NCBI GenBank assembly: GCA_003254925.1
Contig: QANZ01044784.1
Location: forward strand, 70,755-134,754
Reading direction: 5' to 3'
Length of the DNA stretch: 64,000 nt
From: Chamaecrista fasciculata
Lineage: Eukaryota > Streptophyta > Magnoliopsida > Fabales > Fabaceae
Shown here: one piece after another, positions 25,568-38,300 of the stretch
Layout of the letters: each line of letters opens with the position of its first letter
How positions within the stretch are numbered: position 1 is the first letter of the stretch
Notes under the pieces: generated by a model
Database searches by the model: none
What the model saw: only the letters and a program-made list of their open reading frames with translations
Told to the model about the DNA's origin: nothing
Translations under genes and position numbers: made by a program

Positions 25568-28431
25568 ATGGGTCGTCTTGCTCCTCTATCAGAAGAACCC
25601 ATGAGTGAAGAGTGCTCAAAAAACTCGTCGAAAAACAAGGCATGGCGTAATTACTTGAAGACATGGATGAAGATCAAGACCCTCTTCTTCTTCTCCAATA
25701 AGTCTCACCATCTCAACATCCTCCTCAGTGTTCTTGCTTGCCCTCTCTTCCCTATCCAACTCCACACTCAACTTCACCCTCAGGTTAATTAGTCATATAT
25801 CTATCAATTTAATTTATAAATATGCATGCATCTTCTTCATGTTTGAAATTAAATATTGGTCTACTTAATTAGTTTTAGTTAATTTCTTTCAAAAGTGGAT
25901 GCATATTGGATGGTGTGTGTTCATTGTGCTGATCGATTGTGACTACTGCTGGGTGTGGGATCCTCATCCTCTGTTACTTTACAAGCAAAATGTCTCCATG
26001 AGTTTTTAGTGGAGAAAAAAAATAGCTAGTCATTATTCATCATATATACATATATGTATGTATTTATATAGTATTATGGTAAGTACAAACTGCAGAGCAC
26101 AAATTAAAGTGTGTGTTTTCTTTAGATGAAAAAGAATATATCAGTGGCATAAAGTAGAGCAAAAGGTAGTGTTGTTGTTATGGGGTATGAAGTATGAACC
26201 TCTTCATGCAATTATAATGGACTAGGTTGTCATTCATACCCCACTAACCCACTTTTTTTCGCTTTTTTTTGCTCCGTCAAAAAAAATTAAAGAAAAAAAT
26301 GATGGAAAACAGAGGAAGCATGCATTGATTTAATTAATTAGATGAGAATGATTATTAACTAACTCTGAATTTTAATTAAAATATAAATAGGTGTCGTCGT
26401 CGGCGCAGTACATAATAGAGCAGTTCGCGGCGGCGACGGGATGCCGGAAAGTAGAAGGGAGAGTGAAGAACGTGTTTGCGACGGGGAAAGTGGGAATGTG
26501 TATGGTGGATGTGGCTAACAGAGTCTGTGAAAGAGGATGTTTCGTGATGTGGCAAATGGCTCCTCACGTCTGGCAGATTGAGCTCGTCGTCGCCGCCCAC
26601 AAGGTCCGAGCTGGCAGTGACGGCGCCGTCGCTTGGCGTCACACTCCTTGGCTTCCCGCTCACGCCGCTAAAGGCGGCGCACGACCTCTCCGTCGTGCTC
26701 TTCAGGCAAGTAAATTACTCCTCTCGAGTGTTTTTAGATTCAACCTTCAAAAATCAAAACTAATTAGTTAAAACTTGGTCTCTGTTGTGTGAATTTCTTT
26801 TCATTTATAAATTATCTTTTATTCTATTTTGGTCATTAATTTTTTTTTTTCCACTACTCGTTTAAAATATGATTTCGTAATGTTTCTGTTATCTCTAATA
26901 TAGATATTGGACAGATGTAATGAATAATTTCTCTAATACTTATTTTAATAAAATAATTAGTTGAAAGTAAAGAAAATTTTATATTCTTAATCACAAATTA
27001 AAAACAAATTTGTGATTAATTTTTCTTTTTAATAAGTAAGATTTTATTTTTGCTCTATGCCAACTCAATAATTAATGATACATATGAGAAAAATCCTGTA
27101 AGTTAGTTGTTTAGGTTAGAAATGACAACAAAATAAGATGAATCACAATTAGAACTTATTGTTAAAAAAGTTGAAAGGCTAAAATGAAACAAAAAAAAAT
27201 TGACTAAAGTGCACTTTTGGTCCCATAACTTTGGAAAAGGTTTCAATTTGGTCCCATAACTTTTTTTGTTGCAATTTTTGTCTCACAACTTTGGCAAAGG
27301 TCTCAATTTGGTCCCATAACTTTTTTTGTTGCAATTTTGATCCCATAATTTCTGAAAACGTCTCATTGGTAGTCCCAAATTGATTTCCATCCATCCCATA
27401 ACTTCACCTATATTTGTCACATCATCATTCAACTCAGTATGCCAGATCATCTTTAATGGTAGATAATAGATGAAAATTAGTATTGGGACCAATGGTGAGA
27501 CGTTTTTCAAAGTTATGGGACCAAAATTGCAACAAAAAAAAATTATAGGACCAAATTGAAACCTTTTCCAAAGTTAGGGGACCAAAATTTCAACAAAAAA
27601 AGTTATGGGACCAAATTGAAACCTTTGTCAAAGTTATGGGACCAAAAGTGCATTTTAGTCAAAAACATTTTAAGGATTAAAAAGGAATTCATATTATAAT
27701 GTAGGGACTATAATGAAGTAATCAAACCAATAATACTGAGATTCAAAAAAAGACTCAACATTTCCTCTAAAATTCCGGACAAAGTTTTTCCCCCACACTG
27801 AAAAACAAAGAATAGAATAGTGCAGTGATATGAAGAGCATATATCTTGTCTACTGTTTATGGTACGATACACCTAAAACGACACTGTCGTTTGTACGTTG
27901 TAGGGACTGGATCCTTTGGCGGTGTGTGCCGTATTCTCCGCAGCGCAATACATGGGAGAGAAGCAGATCTCAGGGGTAGATTGCTTTGCGTTAAAACTGT
28001 CCGCTGATCAGAACAACCTCACGGACCGTAGCGACAGCACCGCAGAGATGATCAAACACGTTATCTACGGTTACTTCTGCCAAAGAAGTGGGCTTCTCGT
28101 GTACCTTGAGGATTCTTACCTCACTAGGGTGCAATCCCCTGGGACGCACCCCATGTATTGGGAAATCACCATGTCTACTAATATCCAAGATTATCGGACG
28201 GTGGAGGATGTCATGATAGCTCATGCAGGACAATCAACGGTCGTTATTACTCGGTTTGGGGGTAATGTAAAAGGTGGCCCTCAGATCACGCGCTTGGAAG
28301 AATCCTGGACCATTGATGATGTTGCGTTTAACGTCCCAGGATTGTCCATGGATAGCTTTATACCACCCAAGGAATTGCAGACAGATTTTCCTCAAGAGGA
28401 TCTAGATTGGAGATCACCCTTGCATGGCTAA
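25568..28431 (+). CDS. DUF620 family protein
   Basis: Plant-specific DUF620 protein of unknown biochemical function. Three exons: 25568-25783, 26391-26705, 27904-28431; 1059 nt, 352 residues. The family core is clear: GLDPLAVCAVFSAAQYMGEK, RSDSTAEMIKHVIYGYF, LEDSYLTRVQSPGT and, near the end, WTIDDVAFNVPGLS and FIPPKEL. Exon 2 must end at CTTCAG (26705) to join GGACTGGAT in frame, so intron 2 begins GC (gcaagt) and ends AG. The nearest GT would shift the frame. Intron 2 carries foldback element C. The N terminus up to about residue 70 is less conserved and has a short hydrophobic run (FFFSN..LSVLACPLF), which is not a convincing membrane segment. The start is the first ATG in this frame, after a TATA box. 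Confidence 0.9.
26706..27903 (+). other. GC-AG intron 2 of the DUF620 gene
   Basis: Donor AG|GCAAGT, acceptor gttgtag|GG. Apart from the C at +2 the donor matches the consensus perfectly, as is usual in the rare GC-AG class of U2 introns. All other introns I could place in the window are GT-AG. Confidence 0.85.
27202..27660. mobile_element. Long-TIR foldback element C inside DUF620 intron 2
   Basis: Ends gactaaagtgcacttttgg and its inverted copy. Both arms are arrays of 'ttggtcccataacttt' units about 35 bp apart (four on the left, four on the right), around a centre at about 27380-27480. Flanking 9-mers aaaaaaatt (27193-27201) and aaaaacatt (27661-27669) match at 8 of 9. A transcript of the intron would fold into a hairpin of about 170 bp. 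Confidence 0.75.
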
Positions 28432-29476
28432 TTTTAATGCTACTTTTTATTTTTTTAAAAAAGGTATTTATTATATTGTTGAACTCTGATTTTATAGATG
28501 CCAGCAATTTTTTGTGGAATTTGTGTACAAATATGTATTATTGATTTTTTGTTTTCTTTAGTTAAGACTTTGAATATCTTGGTGGCAGCAAAGAAGTTTC
28601 AGAATGAGTTTGTAGCAGTCATTCACTTGTTCCTCAAATATCACCATAACCCAAAATTACTCAATGGAATTGAATATTCATAAATCAGAAAACATTCCAG
28701 GGGTAGAGATGAAATTGTAGACACAGACCTCACTGATTTTGAGTAAACCCATCAGCTGATTTCTGTGTTTCATTGCATTGAATGGTTCGATCTCACTGAT
28801 AACGTGGGTCATTGTAGCAACAGCTAAGGTAGAAGGAAGAATACTCATAATCCTTGAATCTGGAAAGGAAATGCAATATTGAATACAGACATCATAATAT
28901 TCTGACTGTTTCCATATCTCAGATTCTGGGTTTGATTTGGATGTCTTAATTATTAGATTCCATTAATAGAAAAGACTTGCTTCACTACTTTTTTTTTTTG
29001 TTTGGCCTGAGATTTGCTTCACTACTTACCTATAAATAATATGCTTCTTCATTATACAACTATGAATAATCAATTAGGCAAATTTTTTGTGCTACATTTA
29101 AAATTGTAATTACATTTTAATCAACGTGCAAAATTTATCTCATGATTTTCTCTCATCCTATTTTGATAATGCTTAATTCACTCCGCTCATCGTCACTTCT
29201 TCCCCGTAACCATATTACCATAAGTATAACACAACACCACCCTATCTTTCTTCTTCAGTCACGTTATCTGCTCTTTCTATTCATAACTCGCAAGGCCTAA
29301 TTCATTGTTGCAAATTTTAGGGAGCTCATGCATCAAGGAAAAAACTTGAGGTGGTTTTGTAACTTGTAGGTAAGCCAAAAATCAAAATCACAAGGCCACA
29401 TTCAGATCCTTCTCTCTCCTGAAACATTTTGTTCATTTTGCTTGATTTTGTATTTTTGTATATACTGTTAATCTAT
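28432..29476. other. Intergenic spacer after DUF620
   Basis: DUF620 3' UTR and AT-rich DNA. One micro-insertion lies at 28977-29027. No gene seen. Confidence 0.6.
28977..29027. mobile_element. Micro-retroinsertion, poly(T)-GGCC, 14-bp target duplication
   Basis: ttgcttcactactt at 28977-28990 and 29014-29027 flanks a 23-base insert of nine T followed by gtttggcctgagat. On the minus strand it ends in GGCC-like sequence plus a poly(A) tail. Confidence 0.7.
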
Positions 29477-29814
29477 GAAGCATGGACATGGACAGGGACA
29501 TGGGACACGACACGGACACGGACACAGCGACACGTCAAACTCTCAAAATTACGCGACACGACAAGGCATATATTTATATATATAAATAATTAAATATTCA
29601 TAATTTTTAATGAAAAAATTAAAAATTACAATTTTTATTTATAATATATGTCATATCTATTATTATCTTCTCTTGCCTATCATATTAAAGTTATAAAAAA
29701 TTGATTTATATTCTAAAATTTATGGATATGTGTCGTGTCGGTGTCATACGAGTGTCGGACACTGACACGTGTCTGACACGGCGACACGCTTTCAAAATGA
29801 AGTGTCCATGCTTC
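29477..29814. mobile_element. Foldback MITE with GACAC-rich arms
   Basis: The left end gaagcatggacatgg and the right end gtccatgcttc are inverted. Both arms are rich in gacacg units (cgacacggacacg on the left, cgtgtcggtgtc-type on the right), with an AT-rich centre. A shorter relative lacking the right arm lies at about 61190-61335. No protein is encoded. Similar flanks (ctgttaat..atctatg) may be a target duplication with a later insertion. Confidence 0.6.
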
Positions 29815-29847
29815 TTAGCTGTTAATTCAATCTATGCTAAAACTTAA

Positions 29848-30350
29848 GGCCAAAGTTCTATTTTGATCCCTTATGTTTACTTAAAGTTCTGTTTTGGTCC
29901 CTCAAGTTTTTTTTACATTTCGTCTTGGTCCCTCATGTTTGCTCAAGGTTACGTTTTGGTTCCTCAAGTTTTTTTCGTTCCGTTTTGGTCCCTCATATTT
30001 GCTCAAAGTTTTTTTTGGTCCCTCAAATTTTTAAAAAGTTCCACCATTAGTCCCAAACTATTTTCTATCCACTTTTTTCGTTAAAAAAATGAAAAAAAAA
30101 CTAAATTTCATATCTTAACAATTTTGCTATTTTGCATCAAGGTTATCTTCTTTTGTAAAAGAACAAAATTGTTGGAAGATGAAAGTTAATTTTTTTTTTC
30201 TATTTTCTAACAGAAAAAATGGATGAAAACGAGTCAGAGACCAACAGTGAAACTTTTTAAAAACTCGAGAGACCAAAACAGAACGAAAAAAACTTAAGAG
30301 ACTAAAACGAAACTTAAAGCAAATACAAGAGATCAAATAAAACTTCAAAG
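29848..30350. mobile_element. Long-TIR foldback element D at the ATXR4 promoter
   Basis: The left arm starts ggccaaagttctattttg and has six 'ttggtccct' units. The right arm carries the inverted equivalents (agagaccaaaa, gagactaaaac, gagatcaaat). The limits are slightly uncertain on the right, and no clean target duplication is visible. The right end is about 205 bp upstream of the ATXR4 start codon, so the element makes up much of its proximal promoter. Confidence 0.65.
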
Positions 30351-30555
30351 AAACATGAAGAAGTAGTAGACATAAAATCGCCCATTTAATGGGGGGCGGA
30401 TGAAATGAAATCGGCACCGCTTCAATGTTGTGGGAACGTTTAGATCAATCGTAGGGCTGGGATTGAGCACTGCAGTGAATTTGGCTGTAGTGGATCCTCC
30501 ATCCCCTATATACACTTCACTTGAGTGTAAGACGGTGAATCGGAAATTGAAGGAA

Positions 30556-33552
30556 ATGTCACAGTCAAAGTCACTAGTTAGGCGGTGGAGCAGATTGGTT
30601 TCGCGGCCATATAGAATAGGAAATTGTGGAAAGAGACTTGGACTCTGGGCATTCTCTTTCTCCACCAACACTAGCTCACCAAAGCACGATGGTTCGAGTC
30701 GACCCGGTCCGCCTCCGGTTCGAGTGACCATGACCGAGTCAGCTGGTCGTGGCGTATTCGCTACGCGGGAAATCGGAGCCGGAGATCTCATTCACACCGC
30801 CAAACCCTTTCTCTGCCATCCTTCACTCTCTGCGATCCACTCTGTTTGTTACTTCTGCCTCAGAAAGCTTGTTAGTTTGACCCGCGCTGAAGAAGCTGCC
30901 TCTGGCGTATCATTTTGTAGTCAAGAATGCAAGGATCGTTCTAAGGTGCGTTTGTTGCCGTCGTTTCTTTCTCTCCGCTACCACTTTTAATAATGCTCAC
31001 CACTTGTTTGAGGTTTTGCCTATGAGAAGCACATTTGAAATGTTCTTTTTGCTACTTCACACTTATGACTTGCAGGATTTACTGTTGACTAGTTTCTAGA
31101 GTAAAAAAAAATTGCATATAGACAGAAGTGTCTTTGAGTTTTGCAATCATTCTTCTGCCTCTATTTTATCATGCAACATGGCATCACGTGGATTGATCAG
31201 TTGAAATTAGCAGTCATTCAGTTTCTTTCCAATTGTTTATGGATTCTCTGTAAAATATTGGTTTAGAAGTGGCAAGGCTGTACACTGCATCTTTTTGAAG
31301 CCTTTGTACTCCTGCTAATTTGTAGGTTAAACTTTAAGCGTCATGTAATTTATATAAAAATAAAATGTATGAAGTGAATGCGAAGTAGGTTAAAGGTTAA
31401 ATTTTAAGCATTATGTAATTTATATAAAAATAAAATGTATGAAGTGAATGCAAAGTAGGTTAAAGGTTGAATTTTAAGCATCATGTAATTTATATTGAAA
31501 TAAAATGTATGAAGTGAATGCAAAGTAGGTTAAGCATGTTGTGCAGAATCTATAAGTTAAACCGAACTTTTAATACTTGGGAATGTTATCAATAGTATGC
31601 TTGATATCCGATTTGTTGTCACATCCTTGTTCTGTTTTTCTTTAATCAGCCACTGCATAAACAAAATGGTTTTGCTTTTGCATCATAAGGTACATTATTC
31701 CACTGAAGTAAACTCATGCAAAGATATAAAATTTCTTTTTCTAGGAGTTTTATGATATTGAGAAGAAAGTGAATTGGACCGCATTTGATGACTATTGCCG
31801 GTATGTGAGTTTATTCTCAAGCAAGGAGCATTACAAGACTGATGTCCTCTTCTAGTGGTGATAGATTTCGACCATCTTTTTGACTTGCCTCATTGCAATT
31901 GTCGGAACATAATGTTGTACACCAACATACAATATAATACCAACTATCTTATCCATACATTATCTAGTTTGTTAGAAGGCAAGAACATTGTGTATGTTAA
32001 AATTTGTAGAACTTCAATTCATAAAAATGTAAGGCCTATCTTGTAAAACTAATGAAATATTTATTAATTGTTACCACCTTAGTTTATTACTTTTGGCCAT
32101 ATGCTATACCTAAATTTATCATTATCTGATCTCTTTGCAAAGGATCCATGGCTTGAAATATCCATTGCTGGTAAAGCGGTTGGCTTGCATGGTAATATCA
32201 GAAGTTGCCAGTGTTGATTGTCTTGACATACTCCAACCTGCCAGTTTGACTCCTGAGATGGTTTTACAGGTGAGAAGTTTATTCTTTACCGAAAAAAATA
32301 CTTCTCATTTAAATGTCTCAGTGGAACTCAAGAATGGAGCTTGAGTCACATTGATTTTTCTTATTAAAATCTGAATGCAAGATCCTTTACGCTGTTAAAA
32401 CTACTTTCTGTGATTGATTTCATATAATTGATTTATGAGAATAGGATGAAATATCTGTTGATGTTTTAGTGAAAATTTGGTTACCTTCCATTAGACAACT
32501 TTGATATCAAGAGTTAGCTGTCATGATTTGTCTATCCATAGTGTCATTTTTCAGATGGAAGAGGGGTTTGCATTGCTAAGGAAAGCCTTTGCAGAGACAC
32601 TTATTGCAGATGAAAATACTGCTTGTATCCTCTGTGTATTTGAAACTTTCTATAATCTATACTATAAACGTGCACACATACACACAGGGAAATGTATACA
32701 GAAATTGCGGTTTGCATATCTTGACATTTTAAGTTATAAGCAGGCAATGGTACATTAGCGTTCTTGCTCGAATTCGTATTAATGCATTTCGAGTTGAACT
32801 AGCTGCGGGTTCATATGAAGATCTCCTTTCATCCGCCGTTGCATCTGTAGAAGCTGAAGCTGCTGTTGGAAACGCTCTCTATATACTTCCATCTTTCTAT
32901 AATCATGATTGTGGTAATTGCATTTCATTTTTATTTTTTATTGATGTTGATTGGTTCCATCCTCCAAACGGCGATGAAACATGGATGAAAGAAAACCAGA
33001 GACATTCAATTCTGAGAACCTGTTCTTTCTAGTTTGTACTGTGAGAACTGATGAAGCTTAGTTTTTGTAACTGCAGATCCTAATGCACACATCATATGGA
33101 TAGATAATGCTGATGCAAAACTGAAGACCCTCCGTAACGTGGAGGCAGGTTAGTACGGATTGCAATTTCTTTCATTAATTATTTGTTTCTCTTTAGTGTT
33201 TTAGCTTTACTCATTCAGAAAGTAATGTATTTGGTAATTTTTTAAAAAAATGAATCACATGTATCACCTGACTACTTTGATAATCTGACTATTGGAAAAA
33301 AAATTATGTTGAACTGTTGAAGGGTCTGTCTTGAAAATATAGGTAATTCTGATAATCTTCCTATAATTGTCCGAGGATCATTCTACTTTCGTGGAATTAT
33401 ATAACATGAAGTTGTTTTTTTGGTATATTGCAGGTGAAGAACTGAGAATCTGCTATATTGATGCTAGCCTGGACCGTGATGCTCGGCAAGAGCTGTTGCT
33501 TGGAGGTTTTGGTTTTCAATGCAATTGCAGTAGATGCTCACATGGCGACTAA
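30556..33552 (+). CDS. ATXR4: SET-domain protein, ATXR4-like
   Basis: SET-domain lysine methyltransferase-type protein. Seven exons: 30556-30945, 31745-31800, 32143-32269, 32555-32624, 32734-32913, 33077-33148, 33434-33552; 1014 nt, 337 residues. ESAGRGVFATREIGAGDLIH starts the SET domain at about residue 60. It is interrupted by a Cys-rich MYND-like insert (CYFCLRKL..CSQEC). The catalytic core motifs NHDCDPNAH and GEELRICYID and the post-SET cysteines (CNCSRC) follow. Exon 5 begins at TTATAAGCAGG after a 'tttaag' acceptor at 32732-32733; this choice restores the family reading FISRQWY. The Arg-rich N terminus resembles a mitochondrial or plastid presequence. The frame is open upstream to 30430 but without an ATG. 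Substrate is not known from sequence. Confidence 0.9.
31324..31534 (+). repeat. Three-copy 70-bp minisatellite in ATXR4 intron 1
   Basis: A 70-bp unit containing taatttatataaaaataaaa and tgtatgaagtgaatgcaaag is repeated three times head to tail with a few substitutions (gtaatt recurs at 31345, 31415 and 31485). Confidence 0.9.
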
Positions 33553-35344
33553 TATCTTGTTTGGAATTTTTCTCTTACATTTTTTTTTCGTGTGATTTAT
33601 TGTAATTCATAATGAAAAAAATCTCATCAATTAAAAAACTACTTTTAAAATTTTAATCCAAACAACTCAAATTATTCATAAAAATAAAAAAGTCAAAAGG
33701 TAACTTTCTCTTGGCTTTTTTACTTTTTTATTTTTGTGAGGTAACTTACTCTTTTTACCAAAAACAAAATTATTTTCTCTTCCATTTTTACCTTTATACA
33801 ATTTAACAAGTTCTATACCCTTGTATCTACTAATTATAATCATTGCATACTAATTTAAATAATTTCACACCTAAAAATCTACTTTTACAAAATCTTACCC
33901 AAAAATTCAAGATGTAATCTGATTTTTCATAATAAAGATTTTTTTTTTTGGTGGGCTTTCATAATAAAGATTTTGATCTTAGCCAAACTAACCTAAATGT
34001 TTTTGCAACAAAATATTTTATATCGATTTGTATGGTTAGATTTTCGTTTTGATTAGAGATTCCTTTTAATCTTATTTTCTCTGAATAGATGGCTAGCTTG
34101 GATTTCTTTTGTTTTTGGCGAAGCAAACAATACAAAGCAAATAGCGAAAAACGAAGGAATAAAATCCAAAACAAAACCAGCAACAGAAGGAAACCAAAAG
34201 CACAGCCCACTTAACAAAAGCCTTGACAAAGAGGTTCATTATTGAAGTGGATCCTCTGCATTAATGTAGAGGATCCGGATCCGTTCATTATCTGATTCAC
34301 TAACTACATTCTCCAAGTTCAAATCCAGAGAAAACGAAAGTAGACACATAGAGGCTAGCTTGGATAGTAAATGCGAAAATCAATAAGATGAAAATCAGGA
34401 ATAAGAATAAATACTTAAATAGAAACCCTTAACTCTATTGAAATGTTTAATTTAGGAGTGCTTTTTAATTAGATTTTACCCTTGACTCAATCGATCGAAT
34501 TCCATCAATTAACACTAGGGGACCCCCTTCATTTATGTACCTTTGGCTAGAAAGTCTAAATTCAGATATGCTATTAATTATAACCTTGGTTAATTTTCAT
34601 AAAAATTACAGGGCTTGTTATGCAGTATTTCCTAAGATATGTATCTGCGATTTTCTTTCATTTCTATAGATTAATTTTTTTTTCCCTTTTGGCATAGTGA
34701 CTTTACCATACCATTTACTAATAGTGATAGACTTGGGCAAAATTGCTATCAAATATTCAATAGAACTTGTAATCATATAATGGTAAAGAGATTTGTTATA
34801 TTTGTATTAAACAATCCCGGTATCAAAATTATTGGTAGAGTTTTATAACGTGGTTGACATGAGTGCACTTACAAATGTTGGGGAACTAATTTCCCACACC
34901 CTTTTTTCCCCCATGCCATATTTCTTAATTCTTATTAAAGAATGGCATAAAGAAAAAAGAATGCAGTGATAGAAAGAGAGCTCCCGCCATCTCAGCTTTA
35001 GGTGCCTTTCTGAGAAGGTGTGATAGGACGGCAAAAAGAGAGCCTATATGAGAGAATTTCTCAACATTTCATAAACCAATACTAAAAACTACCTAACACT
35101 TTTCTCCTTCCTCCATTTTAAATTCACCCAATCTTTCTTTTTTCTTTCATACTCCTCTCATTCTCTTTTTATAATCAAACCATACCCATCTCTTATGTTA
35201 TAGAGCTTGGTTTGTTTACTTGCTTTTCCATTTGTTGAGTAAGAAATTAGCTAAGGTTTCAGTCAACCATATTTTAAACTGCACCCTCTTTAGTTACATT
35301 CCTTCTCGCTTGAGCTGGATTCTCATTTCTCCTTCTAGCCAGTC
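33553..35344. other. Spacer ATXR4 to FAR2, including the FAR2 promoter
   Basis: AT-rich. One micro-insertion with an 18-bp duplication lies at 33925-33974. Possible TATA motifs are tatatga near 35045 and ttataat near 35168, but neither is decisive. The last 150 bp are C/T-rich, as in a plant leader. No further gene seen. Confidence 0.5.
33925..33974. mobile_element. Micro-retroinsertion, poly(T), 18-bp target duplication
   Basis: tttcataataaagatttt at 33925-33942 and 33957-33974, perfect over 18 bp, flanks tttttttggtgggc. Its reverse complement, gcccacc plus A tail, matches gcccacc near the 3' end of the LINE at 59295-59301. Confidence 0.75.
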
Positions 35345-38300
35345 ATGGGGGTTTTTTCCCTATGTGCTTCCTCAGTTTTACCTGGTAAACTCTTTGGAGT
35401 GCCTACAACTACTGACCTGTGCTTATCAAGGAGGAAGGCTATTGTTTTGTGTTGCCAAGGTAGTGGAAATGTAATGAAATCCAGTGGGCTTTCTTCTGTT
35501 TTGACAGAAAGATCAGCATTGGTGAGCACAGATCACTCTGCAACTGTAATGGATGCAGGAAGCTTGGTTTTGTCCCCAAATGGGAATAGCCAGGCAGAGA
35601 TTGTAGTGAAGGATTTGGTGCCTTATGCTGGCACCAATTTAATAGGATTGGAAGAAGGAATAGGAATTGTCAACTTTCTCAGAGGGAAGAAGTTTTTCAT
35701 GACTGGTGCAACAGGGTTTCTAGCTAAAGGTATTTCCTGTTTCTATGCATCTTTTGGTTTCCTAGATCCTTCAATCATAAGAGTGGGATGTAACAAATGT
35801 TTGTTATGGTTTATCTAGTTCTTATTGAGAAGATTTTAAGGACTGAGCCAGATGTGGGCAAAATGTACCTTTTGATCAAGGCAAAGAATAAGCAAGCTGC
35901 AATAGAGAGATTGCAGAATGAAGTATGTATTCTATGATTTTCTCCTTCAGCATAAATTGTCAAGTTTGATGTTTTCACTTCTTGGCCCAGGATTAAAATT
36001 TTATTTTGTTTGTAATTTTAGATCATAAATACAGAGCTTTTCAAATGCCTTCGTCAAACACATGGAAAATCCTACCAAGCCTTCATGTTGAGCAAGCTTG
36101 TTCCTGTTGTGGGCAACATTTGTGAGTCCAATCTCGGATTAGATGAAGATTTATCTGATGTCATTGCAGATGAAGTAGATGTAATTGTAAATTCTGCAGC
36201 TAATACTACATTTGACGAAAGGTTAGCCTCTAAATCTCCAAACGTTTTTGTTTGAGTTTTGATGTGTAACAACTTAAGTAGTTTTGAATTTCAGATATGA
36301 TACTGCTATCGACATCAACACTAGAGGACCCTGCCGCCTCATGGGCTTTGCCAAAAAGTGCAAGAAGCTTAAGCTATTTCTGCATGTTTCAACAGGTAAA
36401 AAGAAAAAATTATAATATAATAATGTTGAAAAAACAAAATCAGAAATAAATGTATCTTAGAGTGAAATATTCTTAGAAAATCAATCATTGGAAAAATCTG
36501 GTTTTAGTTTTTTTTTTTTAATCTAAAATCCTTATTTGTGCTGTACAGCTTATGTTAATGGACAAAGGCAGGGTAAAATCATGGAAAGACCATTCATGAT
36601 TGGAGATAGCATTGCTAGAGAAAAAATTCTATCTCAAGTTCCAATGGAAGTCCCGCCCATATTGGACATTGAGGGGGAAATAAAGCTGGTTTCTAATTAC
36701 AAGGGAGAAATTGAAGACAACTTATTAGCACAAAAGATGAAGGAGTTGGGTCTCGAAAGGTAGTATATAACTATATATTTGGTGTCATTATCTTTCATTT
36801 TCTTTTCCAAGGCATTAATGGATACAGAGTTCTTCCACCTTGATTTTAGTCCTGCATTTCATGATCTAATTTGATGTGAGTTGTTGTCTAAACAGGGCCA
36901 GATTATATGGGTGGCAGGATACTTATGTTTTCACCAAGGCTATGGGAGAAATGATGATCGATAAATTGAGAGAGGATCTTCCCGTTGTCATAATTCGACC
37001 TAGTGTTATCGAAAGCACTTTCAAAGACCCTTTTCCTGGGTGGATGGAAGGAAATAGGTACTTTAACTCCTCCCTCTAAAAAAGCAAAAAAAAAAAAGTG
37101 AAATTGATTAATCTAGTATATATATATATATATATATATATATTGTAAGTAGACACCATGTAGGTAAACCAAACTAAATATATAACTTGAATAAATGTGT
37201 ATTCTATTGAAAGTTGTGCATGAAATGCTGAAACGTTGAAATGCTTATCTTTGGTCAACTGAGTCTACCTAAACCTCTCATGAGATTTGTATGACAGAAC
37301 AAATTAACAACCTTTCCTTATAACTTGCAGGATGATGGATCCAATAGTTCTTTGCTATGGAAAAGGGCAGCTCACGGGCTTCTTAGTTGATCCAAATGGA
37401 GTACTGGACGTGGTAAGTGGCACTTACCATTTAGATCCTTTTAAAGAAAAAATGAGTTTTATTAACTATCCAGCATGCTTATGTAAAGCTTTTCATAGTT
37501 TTCTTGAAGAAAAAAAATTATTATCTAAAGTTCTTTATATTTTTTTATAAGATTCATTTAATTATAGACTGTGTTTATTTTTTTTTTATGAGCAAAAAGG
37601 GGCCACAGGCCCAAGAATAAACAACAAACCCAAAAAAAAAACTAAGATCAAACGAGACGAGGGGTAAAAACCCCTAAAACATCATGAAGGACAAGAAGAC
37701 TTAGTTCATGAGGGACGTCCTATTTTTACTTTATACTCTCTCTTATAATTGGTCACGTATAAAGTTATTATTGACACCTATCTTTACTTGATTAGTAAAC
37801 AATCTAACCCTTGAAAAATACATGAGTCGATGACCTAATCTCTAAAAGTCTAATTTATACACTTTAATCTTTGAATGATTAAAATGTATCAGCTCCACAA
37901 TTTTGAAATTAAAAAGTATAAACTAGACTTTCAAGTATTGAATTATCAACTTATTTATCATTCAGTGACCAATTTATATGTTTTCTCAATAGAAAAAACT
38001 TTGCACAAGTCTAGTCCTATTTGTTAAAAGGTTTGAGTAGGATACTAACAGATAGTGTAAACTCATAGGTACCTGCTGACATGGTTGTAAATGCAACCAT
38101 GGCAGCAATGGCAAGGCATGGAATGGCCGAAAAAGCAGAGGTCAATGTGTACCATATTGCTTCATCTGTGGTGAATCCTCTGGTTTTCCAAGAGCTGGCA
38201 AGACTTCTGTATCAACATTACACTTCCTCACCCTGCATTGACTCAAAGGGTAGGCCTGTTCAAGTTCCTCTCATGAAGTTGTTCAGCTCCTCAGAAGACT

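Noticed and set aside
31324-31534. Repeat array as CRISPR-like
   Set aside because: Head-to-tail 70-bp units without unique spacers, in a plant intron.
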